Source: Scatophagus argus (Eukaryota > Chordata > Actinopteri > Scatophagidae). From it: 64,000 nt of DNA. The notes beneath the pieces are model-generated. The model worked only from the letters and a program-made list of their open reading frames with translations. It did not search any database and was not told the origin of the DNA. Location of the stretch: assembly GCF_020382885.2 (NCBI RefSeq), contig NC_058504.1:9910519-9974518 (forward strand), given 5' to 3'. Positions 50,280-62,204 of the stretch are shown one piece after another (within the stretch, counting starts at the first letter, position 1; each line of letters begins with the position of its first letter). Position numbers and translations under genes: made by a program.

Positions 50280-50394
50280 AACGTCTTTCTCATCCTTGGT
50301 AGTTTTTCAGATATGATTTGTATATAAGCAAAACATCTTGCCTCTGCTTTACATAACTTACTGGGCAGTTCCGTATTCGTAACTTTACATTAAA

Positions 50395-50523
50395 ACTACA
50401 TTTCCTACAGTTATACTGCTGTGGTGGCATCTTGGGTAATGTAGTTCATAGACAGCCTAAAGCGGAAGCGGTAACCCACAACAAAACTACATTTCCCGTG
50501 CGCCGCAGGGTGAAGACGGAAGT
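50395..50523. promoter_or_regulatory. Putative atl3 promoter: three ZNF143/THAP11-like elements plus ETS sites
   Basis: ACTACATTTCC (50395-50405), its reverse-strand relative ACTACATTACCCAAG (50431-50445) and ACTACATTTCCCGTGCGCC (50486-50504) resemble the ACTACAATTCCCAGNNTGC element bound by ZNF143 and THAP11. GCGGAAGCGG (50462-50471) and ACGGAAGTG (50516-50524) are ETS/GABPA-type. This is typical of a TATA-less housekeeping promoter. A donor CATCAAAG|GTAACA (GT at 50646) could end the first exon. Confidence 0.65.
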
Positions 50524-50645
50524 GTGTGATTTCGTGGAAAAAAGTTCTCATAGTTGTTTTCATGCCAGTGTAAAGAAAAAAAGTCACGTTTCAGTCGTTT
50601 CTCGAGTCTTGTAAGATTGTGTGAAGCCGTTTGGAGACATCAAAG

Positions 50646-52063
50646 GTAACATAACCCTGTGAGACAGCAGCTAAAGCTGAGAGACTTGCATAGTAATTCA
50701 GACTGTTAATCTGAGAAGATTGCTAACATTTTGTTAACACTCGTTTTCCTTAACAGCTAATGTCAGATATGCGTTAGCCTTTCAGTGTTTTGTTTGAGTA
50801 CATGCAGACGTACAGGTTAGTAGCTACAGCCGTTTAATCGCGAGTTAGCCGGTTAGGGGCTTTAGTTATCTTTTGAGCTTGGCTAACGTCGGGATCTGTT
50901 AAACTTAGCTGGACAGGTCTGAGCACTGCCAGCTTAGCCAACATCGCTGTCAGCGTTAAGTGGCAGTTGCTAACACCAAGCAGCGTTGATTATAGAGGCG
51001 CTACTGTACAAGTTCGTGCGATACTTGCTCATAACACAACGCAGGCAGATTACAAAATATTGTCTGGTCTCATGTATGCAGAATTGTGCTTCAGTGCATA
51101 AACTCCCTTCGACACATTCACTGCCTAGCAATGCGTGGTATGCTACTTCTCAGTGCCACACCTTATGAAGTTTTTGGTGAAAGGAGATGCTCCCTCGTCA
51201 TGGGAGAGGGCATCCTCCTCACAAAGCATCAACAATACAGTCCATTGAGGCAGCTAAAATGAACAGTGTATTGGGGAGCATGTTGAATTCATCCGCTGGA
51301 GGCGACACAGCATGAGACCCATAAGAGCATCCCACGGTCAGCTTTACACAGAGCTTAATATTGTGTCTGATGGAGGGACCAGTGCATGTCTTATTCTTCA
51401 GCAGGCACAGACAAGATGTGACATGCTGAGAAAACAACTGTATCTGTGATGATCATCTGAGTCTCATGTCTTGATGGAGCTAGAATGAAAATCAGTTTCA
51501 TGGCTCATCAGAGTCTTTTAGGCTTATGAATAATTACCTCATGCTTTGATTAATCCACTGATAGATTATATCTATTATCCCATTATTTTTACCGGGACCA
51601 GTTTTGAATGATTTCTGTTCTGGTGATGATGGGCCGACATGGAAACATTTCATGTGCCACGGGCACTCGGAATAATATTTTTCCGTTAGTACATTAATTA
51701 ATAACCCCGTTGTCTTAGAACTGAAAAAATACCAAGCATTTCTCAGGTATGCATAAACTACAGGTTAGGAAGTTCTTTTTAAAGATACAAAAATGTGAAA
51801 TTATCTGTCATTTTGTCAGTGCTGGCCATGAGAAACAGGTTATTGTCATGATCAGTTATAAATAATACATATTGTGCTCTCCTAATTGTATATTGGTATT
51901 TGTTTTGGAGTGTGGACTGTTCATCATCACTGTAAAACATTTTTCATCTTCACAAGTTATCGACCGAACAATTCACAGTTGATTGAACGAATCAGTTTAA
52001 CAGATAGAAGTTGTTTTGCGGTTTCTCTTATCAACCTAATGTTTTTGTCTGTGCTGCTCACAG
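50646..52063 (+). other. Presumed first intron of atl3
   Basis: From the donor at 50646 to the acceptor TGTGCTGCTCACAG ending at 52063. The first 330 bp are packed with GCTAAC/TTAGC words; the rest has no recognisable gene. Confidence 0.45.
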
Positions 52064-52082
52064 GGATCAGTGCCTCTTAAGG

Positions 52083-55000
52083 ATGGGGAGCGAACCAGGT
52101 CCAGTTCAGATCGTCACGGTGTGTAAGGAGGATCACTCCTTTGCTTTGGACACGGAGGCGTTGGCCCGCGTTCTGTTGGCCCCTGAGGTCCGAGACAAAC
52201 ATGTGGTTGTGGTGTCGGTGGCCGGAGCCTTCAGAAAGGGCAAGAGCTTCCTGCTCGATTTCATGCTCCGCTACATGTACAGAAAGGTGAGTCACACTGT
52301 AATGTGATCTTTCTGTGTCACACGTTCTGTCCTCAAATCGGACAGCACTCAGACCTAAAGGGGACTCGGCTAATGCTCAAATATTGTTGTGGTAACTAAT
52401 GAGTGCTCGATAGCAGGTGATACTGACCAGTTCCTCCACTTATTTGATTGTGTGAAAGTCTGGAAAATCGCTCATCTGTTGATGTCTAACGATGGAGTGA
52501 AGAACCTAATGCAGTTGTTCCACACTAATGCCCCTCCCAGCTGTAACATGTGAACTAACACGTTTACTGAAAGGCTAAATGAGAACTTAGTCATTGCAGA
52601 GGTTGAGGTGTGGAGTGTAAATGCCCTTGGTTTGTTTTGTTGTGCATGTCTTCTAACATAACCTAATAGTTGGCATTACATTTACTGTGTTCACTGATAA
52701 ATCTTTGCTGTTCTTGCCAAACCCTGGCTACCTTTTTGATTCTTTTGTCATCTACCCAGATTAGTTAACTATGTCGATAATTATAACCTGACAGAGGTCG
52801 ACATTCCACGTAGCATTTCTTTGTGTGTGCTAATAACATTCTTCGGGACAGTTGGAAATACCAGCTGTCCTGAAGAATAATACCAGGACAAGACATATTT
52901 CTGTTGCACAGAAAAGCCCCATCCTGCCCCTTGCGGATACTGACAGTGTCCTTTATGTTTCCGCAGGATGATGAAGACTGGCTGGGGAAGGAAGATGAGC
53001 CACTGACTGGATTTTCTTGGAGAGGGGGTTCAGAACCAGAGACAACAGGCATCCAGCTGTGGAGTGAAGTTTTCCCTGTCCAAAAGAGCGATGGAACAGA
53101 GGTACAGGCACAGTTTATTTAGGTACCACACGTATACCTGTGTCACAGGTCCACCTCCCTTAAAGGCACAGGCTCAGCCAGTGACACACAGGTGCAGTCA
53201 GCCTGTGGGAGATTTGGTCTGGCTTATTTAAATAAAAACAAAAAAACAAAATGGCCATTATATTCATTCATATGATGATTGTTAATTTATCTTGGTAGTC
53301 AGAGAGGGGTAATGATGGAAAGAGTACTCAGATCAGCCTCAGCATGAAGTAAATGCACAAATATTTACACTGTACAAATATTTTGTTACAACAAATAAAA
53401 TAATAATAATAATATATAATTACAATGAAAACCACTCTGCATGTTAGACAGTGATGCTCTTATGCCACTGATGAACATTAGAGTTAAATGAATGATGAAA
53501 TATACCTGTACCTCTACATTATGTAATGTAATTTACTCAACACTATTTTGCACTGCTTTTGTTTTAATCATGGACACGTGCGCTTTCAACAAAGACGTAC
53601 ATTTTTAACACGAATCGAGAAGTTCTTTCTCATCACGGTCGTGCATAGTGTTGGTGTCATGTACCGTCTCTCTGCTCCTGTAGGTGGCAGTAGTGTTGAT
53701 GGACACTCAGGGAGCCTTTGATAACCAGTCCACTGTCAAAGACTGTGCCACCATCTTTGCTCTCAGCACCATGACGAGCTCAGTACAGGTGAGTGATCTC
53801 CACCGATGATCAGTGATCTTTAATCGTCAGTCCTTTCTCGTTATCCTCAGCGCAGTTTGTGCTCACGTTGGTATCTGTTTTGTAGATCTATAATCTGTCA
53901 CAGAACATACAAGAGGACGATCTGCAGCAGCTACAGGTCTGTTTACATTAGTGTGATGTCCGCAGGTATTTTGATGTGGTTAGTGACGCGTGTTTAAAAG
54001 ATGTCCACTCAAGATAATTCACAGGATACAATATATAAACATCTTTTTGAAGAAAAATAAATAAAAGCTTTTCTACATCTGACAGAAGGGCGTTTCGATA
54101 ATTTCACAGTTTCACTTTAGTTGCTTCCCAGCTTTTTGCATTTCAGTATTAATTTTGCATCATGGCTGCCCCCTCACAGCTGTTCACAGAGTATGGTCGT
54201 CTCGCCATGGATGAGATTTTTCAGAAGCCGTTTCAGGTAAGAGAAAGATTTGAGGGACTTTTGCTGATGTTGTGGATGTGTCTGATTGTTTTTACCGCTC
54301 TATTTGATATGTTTCATTAGAATATTTTTTTCTTTGATTTAACATCTTCCTTTTCCCCACAGTCTCTAATGTTCTTAATCAGGGACTGGAGTTTTCCCTA
54401 TGAGTATACCTACGGGTTTAAAGGAGGCAATGAGTTCCTGGATAAACGGTTACAGGTACCACTTCTGTCTCATTGATTTGGCAGAATATAATGTCACTTA
54501 ATATTACTGCTATAATATTACTGGGAAGTTACCTTACAGTTGCACTGAATTTTAGGTTAAGGAGACCCAACATGAGGAGCTGCAGACAGTGAGGGAGCAC
54601 ATCCATTCATGCTTCACCAAAATTTCCTGCTTCTTGTTGCCGCACCCTGGGCTGAAGGTTGCCACCAGCCCATCTTTTCAGGGACAACTTAAAGGTAAGA
54701 TTCCAGGTTTTCCGTACTGTTCTGCTTAGTTGAAAGTGGAATTCTAGTATTTTTAAATCTGGACCTTGCGTTTACATATGTTGGTGTGTACTCGTACTCA
54801 TACTGATCCAGTAGATCGCCTCAGCCAGCAGATGCAGCACGGCTGCAAAGGAATCTGTTTTGGGTGACTTTGACTGTCAGAGTTACATCCACTAAGTGTT
54901 TTTTGACACTTTAAAGCTGCCTTTATAAGAATAAGTATGAATCATTTACACACCAAAATATGTAAACAAAGGTTCCAGGTTTTCCATCTTTTCCTTTATG

Positions 55001-58000
55001 GATGGTATTTAACAGAACACCCAACATACTGAGTTTTTTTCCTAAGTTTTGTTGTATTTATTTCATCAGATGTGGCCCCAGAGTTCAGAGAGGAGCTGCA
55101 GAGTCTGATTCCTAAACTGCTGCATCCGGATCATCTCGCTGAGAAAGAAATAAACGGAAACAAAGTCACCTGCCGAGGCCTGCTCGAGTTTTTCAAGGTA
55201 GCATAGTTTCCTTCTGCGTTTTCCTGTTAAGCCCGAACCAGTTTTCATCCCTAATATGGTAATATTTGTCTTACCAGGCTTACATTAAGATTTACCAGGG
55301 AGAAGACTTGCCACAACCAAAGACGATGCTCATGGTATGTGCAGGATCAAGTCACTCATTTTTCCTGTTAATTAGGGGATAACCTGCACATATGCTGTTT
55401 TGTCTCACCAGGCTACAGCAGAGGCCAACAACCTGGCAGCTGTGGCAACAGCCAAAGATCAGTATTACAAGAACATGGAGAAGGTGGGCTCACTTACATG
55501 TGATAAATGAAAAGCTTATCAACAGAGGAAGGATGGCTAATCCTGACTAGAGACTTTCTTTCTTAAGTTTCTTTTCTCTTTGTTTTTCTGTCTAAGGTGT
55601 GTGGAGGAGACCTACCTTACGTGTCCCCCGACTCCCTGGAGGAAAAGCATCACTTTTACTTTCGGGAGTCTCTTCACACCTTCTCCTCAACCAAGAAGAT
55701 GGGCGGCCAAGAGTTTTGTGACCGTTACCAGGCGCAGCTGGAAAAGGAACTGGAGGAAATGTGGCAGTCGTTCAGCAAGCACAATGAGGTAAACAGACTG
55801 TCCCATAAACATGATAAAGCCTTTATGTCTGTTTTAAAGAACTCATTTTATGACATTAAAATAGACATCTGAATCTTACACAATCAAAGTCAAACAAAGC
55901 TGCTTTCCCTTTTAATGACTGTTATTGTAGTTTATTATTATTGCATGCATTGCTGTTTTTGGCAACGATATGATTTGATAAAAAGTTTTTAATCTTCTGT
56001 TTCCCTCTTTGCTGTAAAAGTCAAAAAATCTCTTCAGTGCTTTCCGGACGCCAGCAGTGCTGTTTGTCCTGGTGTGCCTCCTCTACGTGCTGTCAGGTGT
56101 GTTGCTCTTCATTGGCCTGTCTACCTTTGCCCTCGTGTGTGACTGTACCATGGGTGTGGTCATGATGTCCATGCTTACGTGGACCTTCATCCGCTACTCT
56201 GGTCGGTACCGGACTGTAGGAGGAGCCATCGACCAGGCTGCAGGCGTCGTCCTGGAGCAGGTGGGAATAACACGGCTGGTGGCTTTCAGTTTTGTCATTA
56301 TAGCCTGTTTTAAATGCATGTACCAATAATAGTATCACTAGAGGGAGCATTTGATCTTAGGATGAGCAAAAGTGGCATCCAGCAGCCCTACGGTAAGAGA
56401 AGTTGGAATACATTTAAGAAGTAGTAATTGAGCTTTTAACACATCATGTCATAATCTTATAAGGAAAACAACAAGTTCCATTTGTGATGGTTTGTAGAGT
56501 TGTGTGCTGCTTTAGGATTCAAAAACTGTTTATGAACACAATAATAGTCTGCATTTAAAACATACTTGACAGTTTGAACAGCAGGTTTTTTTGTCTTTAA
56601 TTGCTGATGAGCTTAAGAAATGTAGAAGTATAAATGCTCCTCCTTTGTATAGAGCCAATTTGACAGCAGTCAAATCAAAAAAACAAAGTTCAATGGGAGA
56701 GTGCCTGGCGGTCAGGAGGCTAGAGCAGCAAAGAATTTGCAGTCATCAGAAAAGAACTAATGGTCATGTGGTTGTTTGAAATCACAGGTTAACCACGTGG
56801 CTTGCAAGCCAACTGCTGCATCCACTATCGAGTTCCTATAGTGGTGTCTGTGAGCTCAACTGAGTTTGCCTTTGAAAGTGGCTTAAAGCGTCATTGTTCG
56901 ATTTTTAGCCACAAGGGGGCGGGACCTAATAAAAACGTTAATATTTGAAGGAAATCCTGCAGTTCTCTGCCTCCAGAGAGAACTGTGTGAAGTCTGACGA
57001 TGGACTCAAATGATGTCACTTGAGTCAGTCGTCCTCATTTTTCAAACTCTCCATCATTTAGAGCGATCCACACATAAAGGTATAATATTAAAATAATAAT
57101 TCTACAGACGTTGCACTCAGTTGTTAACACGAAAAGTGACAGGAATAGAAAAACAGCAGGGAGAAGTTCAAACCCTACTCACATTCTCATTTGTATTCAA
57201 CCAGCCATTCTGTTTTGGAAAATTGACGCACACAGTAACGCACACCCAGTACCACCACTGGAGAGGTGTGGAGGGAGGAGGAGGTTTGGAAAAACAAGCT
57301 CCTTCTGTTGAAGTATGCTGGAGGGCATGCTTATCATCCCGTTTGTTCCCCCTGTTCACCACCTGCTTGCTTTTTTTTGAAAGCGTCTCGGCTGCAGCTT
57401 CTTGAAACTTAGTTGATAAGGGATGTGAGGCTGAACCATATGCAGAAAATGTGCAAGCCACAATACCAAAACAAAGAAAAAAAAAAAAGAACAAAACAAA
57501 CCTATATCCACAGAGTTGGATGAAAATGACGCCTCGCTTTTGATTGCGAGCACTCTAGCAAGTAAACCCGGGAAGATGCTCTAATGTCCGTTTCACTGTC
57601 ACTTTAAATATTGGAGCTCCTTTCATGTAATAGTCATTATATTCTGTAAGCATTTTTTAAAATGATATGCAGAGATTTAGTTGGATAAAACATGCAAAAT
57701 TAGAAATGATATGCGTCCAGCATCGACAGTGCACAAATAGGTACGGAAGCTAACAACAAGACGAAGCTAAATGTCCTGCTAACAGCCCTCAGAGAGTTCA
57801 CTCTGCCTACTTACATGAAACCAGAAGTGGTCTGAGTTTATCGAGCCCATCTTTTCCTGTCAAGTTTGAGAATATGATGGATGCGGCTGAAAGGTTTCCG
57901 TGACTAAACCACAACATAGCGAAAACAGACGTCAGCATATGTTGCGAGACACGTTCAATGAAACAATATAACCGAATTGTCTTCCCTTTTCTCTTTGTTT

Positions 58001-58068
58001 TTCAGGCCACTGTAGTGTTGAACAAGTCGAGAGGTCCAAGCACTGGGTACCAGAAGAAATCCAGTTAG
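52083..58068 (+). CDS. atl3: Atlastin-3, ER membrane-fusion GTPase
   Basis: Dynamin-superfamily GTPase that tethers and fuses ER tubules at three-way junctions. Coding exons: 52083-52286, 52967-53101, 53684-53788, 53886-53936, 54180-54236, 54363-54455, 54556-54694, 55070-55197, 55278-55334, 55412-55483, 55597-55788, 56021-56260, 58006-58068. Total 511 aa; human is 541, with extra N-terminal residues. The P-loop GAFRKGKS is at residues 48-55, G3 DTQG at 120-123 and G4 RD at 191-192 ([12 protein letters not shown]). The middle helical bundle (about 305-410) contains [16 protein letters not shown]. Two membrane hairpin segments (about 420-470) and [15 protein letters not shown] follow, with a short C-terminal tail ending YQKKSS. 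The match to human ATL3 (ATSP, VCGG, KMGG) is better than to ATL1 or ATL2. The acceptor exon is open upstream of the chosen Met, so a leader-encoded extension cannot be excluded. Reading through the donor at 56261 would give an alternative tail ending at 56329. Confidence 0.94.
52838..52878. repeat. 18-bp fully paired hairpin in atl3 intron
   Basis: Left arm ATTCTTCGGGACAGTTGG (52838-52855), loop AAATA, right arm CCAGCTGTCCTGAAGAAT (52861-52878). All 18 positions pair, with two G-T wobbles in RNA. It is shorter than a usual pre-miRNA. It lies about 90 bp upstream of an atl3 exon. Confidence 0.7.
56261..58005 (+). other. Last intron of atl3
   Basis: A 1.75-kb intron. A GCCACAAGGGGGCGGGACC phrase at about 56909 and the surrounding 56.8-57.5 kb read like a dispersed teleost repeat, but no boundaries or coding part were found. 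Confidence 0.35.
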
Positions 58069-58197
58069 AGGACCTCTGAACCCTCATAATCTTGATGCAA
58101 TGCAACCAGCACACAACACAAGCACACATTCAGGACTAAAGCCTTATCATGCCACCCATTGGAACAAACATGCAGCTAAACCACATTGGCGCAAGGT

Positions 58198-58221
58198 AAA
58201 AAAAAAAAAAAAAAAAAAAAA
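58198..58221 (+). repeat. Poly(A) run in the atl3 3' UTR
   Basis: An uninterrupted run of about 24 A, roughly 130 bp past the stop codon. It could be a site of internal oligo-dT priming in cDNA work. Confidence 0.85.
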
Positions 58222-60265
58222 TATGATGCCAATACACCAGCATCTGTGTTATGCATGCTGCTGTTCAAGTCCAGGTTCATACATTGGTAAACCATCCCAG
58301 TCCCTCTTACTGATATTGCACGTGTTAAATTGACACTGCCATCATTTTACAAGTTTACAGCTGGTCTATGCGGACAAGTCGACGTTTACCTTTAAACTTA
58401 TAAAACACTTAAATTTTCTATTTCAGCTGAATGCATCCTGCTCGGCTGTTTATTGTTCAGACTGGGGTAGTCAGGGTGCCTTTCAAAGAAAGCTTCTGCA
58501 GTTTATCTTTAAAAGTGCTAACTTTAAAGCTTATACATTTATATATATTTCTTTTTTTTTTTCTTTGTGGCCTTAAAATCATTCCGTTCTGTTTGTTGAT
58601 TTGCCTTATATTTGATATAAATTCAGCAGTTTTTTTTTTTTTAAGGCAGATTAACTGTCACTACATTGAAATGAGAAGAGGATGCGCACTTTCCATACGG
58701 CACAGCGGGTTTTGGAGGCTGCATGTAATGGGAATTCAGTTGGATCTCGTTCGTTTCATGTGCTTTTCCATTTATTCCTTGATGGAAACGTGTTATGCTT
58801 TGTAGATTTTGATACTGTTTGTTACACTCTCCCAGGGAAGTTATATATAGGAACTTGTATTCTGCAAAATTTTCCAACTCCAAACACGAACAGAAGATGA
58901 TGTTGAGCACCCAACATAATAAAACTAGCGACCAGTAAGCCAAAGAGTTAACTTTAAATATTTGAATTATGCTTTGGCCTTGTACTCTCTTCAAGCCTCA
59001 GTGGATATAAGCTAAAGTACAGTATAGTGCATTGTAAACAGAGGAGCTTTCATCCCTCAACATTTTAGCGAAGGCTGTAGTGAACTCAGACTGAACATGT
59101 GTTGATCAGTGTTAAACATACATGGAACAAATAACAAGCATGATGATTAAATAGACAAAAAAACAAAAAACAGAAGTAATAAGCAGTCAAAGCCTATAGA
59201 AAATAGGACTGAGTTGTTTTCCTCCTGTGGTTTTTTTTTTTACCAATGTCTCAATTTTCAGTCAAACTTGGTAATCTATTGAATCTATCTATCTATTTAG
59301 TTCTGAAAAATCCTCAAAATGTAGTCATGTTGGTGTATTTGCGCCTCAGAAATTACTTCCTGATGCCTTCAGGGACCATTTGCAGCCTGTGCTGTGAGAA
59401 AACACTGTGCGCTACCTCGCTGTCTGGCAGTTTATTGAGTTAGCATTGGTGATCTGGCTGCAGTTGAAAGGGATATTTCAACTATTTCACAGTTAAGTTT
59501 AACCGTGTAAGAAAACTGCGTCAATCTAAAACTTCTTACAGAAGTGTCTTGGGTTCTCCTCCGCTTGCACTCAATCAGTCGGTTGGATTTTTCAAAAGTC
59601 GTACAGGGAATTAAAAAGGTGAACTAAACGGTGGATTTGTTAGATTTTAGGTTCCCTCTGTGAAGACGGGCTTCTCAGAGTCAGACATTGGATTAAAGGA
59701 CTCTGATTATTTTCCTAGATCTCTGAATATGGTGAAATGTAGATTCCTTTGACAAACATTGCAGAAGCAGAATAACAAGAATTTAGTAATTTATTAAAAT
59801 AGGACTTTTCGCAGCCACAAGATTGTGTGACCTGAAAGCGAAAATGGGACTCTGTAGTCAGCGATGAATTTCAGTTGTGCACTCAGACAGCGACACTTGT
59901 ACATCTAGACACAGTGGAGACACAAAAAGCTGATAAACGGTGCTTTAATCTCACAGTCATTCCCTGATACTCTGGTTGTAAGTCGTAAGAACACAGGGCC
60001 GAAAAATAAACGTGTTACTATGCAGGATGAGAGGCTTTCATGATTTTTTTTTTAAACACATTCCACTTCATGTCTTTTCCACAAGAGGAGGAAAATTCAA
60101 GATGTTGTACAAGCACTTACTATTGCACTTCCCCTCCTCTTTGGTGCTTTTTGCACACAGCTCATTCCAAAAGAGAATAAATGCTTGCCATGTTGTAGTA
60201 ACAGCTAATGTAATCATCTCCTACACAGGGCTATGTCTTGACTTGAGAAATTCTGTTTTGTAAAG

Positions 60266-60271
60266 AATAAA
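60266..60271 (+). terminator. Candidate distal polyadenylation signal of atl3
   Basis: AATAAA followed by GTTTGTGTGCCC, a GU-rich downstream element, about 2.2 kb past the stop. Nearer alternatives are AATAAA at 58918-58923 and 60176-60181. The 58.1-60.3 kb interval has no other gene, so a long 3' UTR is plausible. Confidence 0.45.
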
Positions 60272-60333
60272 CAGAACTTGAAACTGTTTGTGTGCCCTTG
60301 CAGTCTTTTCTTTCAAAGTGTTTCACTGGAATA

Positions 60334-60450
60334 TTTGACTCAGATTAGATTAGATCTGAATGGATTAGACTTAATCGTCATTGCAAAAGAATACCAGTAT
60401 ATCAAAGGAGCATGAGCAAAGTGCATATAGATGCTATAAACATTAATTAC
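60334..60450 (+). repeat. Dispersed-repeat fragment (GATTAGATTAGA...TCGTCATTGCA)
   Basis: CAGATTAGATTAGATCTGAA followed by ACTTAATCGTCATTGCAAAA resembles the teleost ATTAGATTAGATTCAACTTTATTGTCATTGCAC repeat. A fragment with an unclear right edge. Confidence 0.45.
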
Positions 60451-60963
60451 TGTGCTCGGTGAACAATAAACCTGTGTGAAATATGTATATGATGTTATAT
60501 ACTTATGTATAATTTAGTCAGTAAGCCAATAAACTGTATGTAAGTGATATGTAGGCTACAGTAAACGCAGCTATGTCCAGTTATCTGATATGAACAATGT
60601 AAACGGTGGGAAGAAAAAGATTTGAGGACGCTAATAACAGGACACCAGTTCATGTGTTATTTGATGAACATTTAGTGTTGTCATAGCACGCAATAAATGT
60701 AGGTCACATTTAACAGGCTTTGTGTTTATAATTACAGCGCCATAACGCCATAAGCCGCGTCCCACAACAACAACAAAAGAAGACAGCCCTGCCACAGTAT
60801 GAATCGTCCCCAGCTCTGATACTACAGCGGCGGCAACATTTCATTCTCCGGAGAAATGTGTGTTCATCTCCCCGCTTGTCGTCTCATTCTTGTTCCTCAT
60901 CTTCGCTTCCCACTGCCTGGAAGTCTGCCGCTGCCTCTCATCCTCATACTGACCCCCTCTCTG

Positions 60964-60995
60964 TCTGTCTTTCTCTCTCTCCTTCTCCCTCTCTC

Positions 60996-61028
<33 letters not shown>
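60964..61028 (+). repeat. (CT)n microsatellite
   Basis: An interrupted (CT)n tract with TCTC-rich flanks. Open frames across it on either strand encode Ser/Leu or Arg/Glu repeats and are not genes. Confidence 0.85.
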
Positions 61029-61029
<1 letters not shown>

Positions 61030-61079
61030 ATCCACGAGATGCCGTGTACAAAAATCTGCTACAGCGAATTTCGTGTCCC

Positions 61080-61330
61080 TTGTTTCCTTATATGGTGAAC
61101 AGCGTCGTGGCCCGGCCCTCCTCGTGCTGTGAGCGAGGCGCGTGCACTGACCGCCGCCGCTCACCGTTCGCTTCCATATTTGGAAGTGAGTCCAACAAAA
61201 ACCGCACGGAGGGGAGGGAGTTGGGGAGAGGGGCAGAGGGGGAGGGAGGGGGAGAGAGAGGGGATGGCTGGATGGCGGAGAATTTCCTTCCATCCAGAAA
61301 AACGTTTTGCGTCCTGCCGGCCGCTGAACG
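61080..61330 (+). promoter_or_regulatory. CpG-rich patch with a palindromic CArG box
   Basis: CpG-rich sequence containing CTTCCATATTTGGAAG (61171-61186), a perfect SRF CArG box (CCATATTTGG, 61174-61183) inside a longer near-palindrome. It lies about 1 kb upstream of a candidate first exon on the same strand. Confidence 0.5.
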
Positions 61331-62059
61331 TCGGTGTAAACAACAGCACAACGGCTTCATAGAAAGTATTAACCATTCATCACGCCATTACGGTAATAAC
61401 TGATCGCACGTAGCCTCGTCTTTTCAAAGACGTTTCAAGAAACCGACATGGAAATTACAGTGTACACAATAACGGCATATGTGTGGACTGTATGTCAGTG
61501 GTTTGTTAATAATAAAATAGCTAACAACTAAAGGGGATTAAGGCAGACCTCAATCACATTGTTTGTGGCAATTCAACCGTACAGGAAGTACAAATGCAGC
61601 AATATTAAATACTTGTTTGTAATTTCGAACACCACCAGACTCTTGTAGGTTTATTCAAATACAAGCTTATATTCCCATGATGACCTCCGCTTCCCGTCTG
61701 GTATGTTGTTCACTCGCTAGCCGCCAACGCTAAAGGAAATGAAATTATAAATACAAGGGGCCAGTGTCACAGGGGGAAAGAAAACGAGATTTTTTTTCTT
61801 TATTAATGTTAAAAATGAAAGACAAATTATTGTTCACATCAAGTTTAGTGTGACGTTTATTTAATAAAATTATCATTGAGAGTAGTTTTTTGTTTGTTTT
61901 TCTGTATTACCTGTTTACTCTGTAAATACAAAACACAGAACCAAACCTATTTATTAATTTGTTCTTTGTTTTATCACAAGTGGGGAAAAAATATATAGGT
62001 CAATAGTAAACACCAAACTGCAAATAATACAGTCGGACGGTCCTGGTTAACAGACATGC

Positions 62060-62204
62060 GCTCCCGCTCGTGCACTTTGCTCGAGCGAGGTTCGCGCTTG
62101 TGGGCGCGTTCACGTTGTGTATCCAGTGTGCGAGACCGACAATTCATCATCACAGTCCATTCAATTTCTACCCAGACGCTGACCTATTCAGAGCTACAGC
62201 AATG
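62060..62204 (+). other. Candidate first exon ending in a lone start codon
   Basis: A CpG-containing stretch ends GCTACAGCAATG|GTAGGT, so the ATG (62202-62204) is followed at once by a splice donor. A TATATA word lies at about 61991-61997. As I recall, an exon holding only the initiator Met is characteristic of ADF/cofilin, calmodulin and alpha-tubulin genes. CFL1 neighbours EFEMP2 in human and is an SRF target, so cfl1 is the leading guess. The next exon is outside the window, so the gene cannot be named. Confidence 0.4.

Noticed and set aside
60841-61403. 150- and 181-aa frames on opposite strands
   Set aside because: They span a (CT)n tract and CpG-rich DNA; repetitive composition and no splice support.
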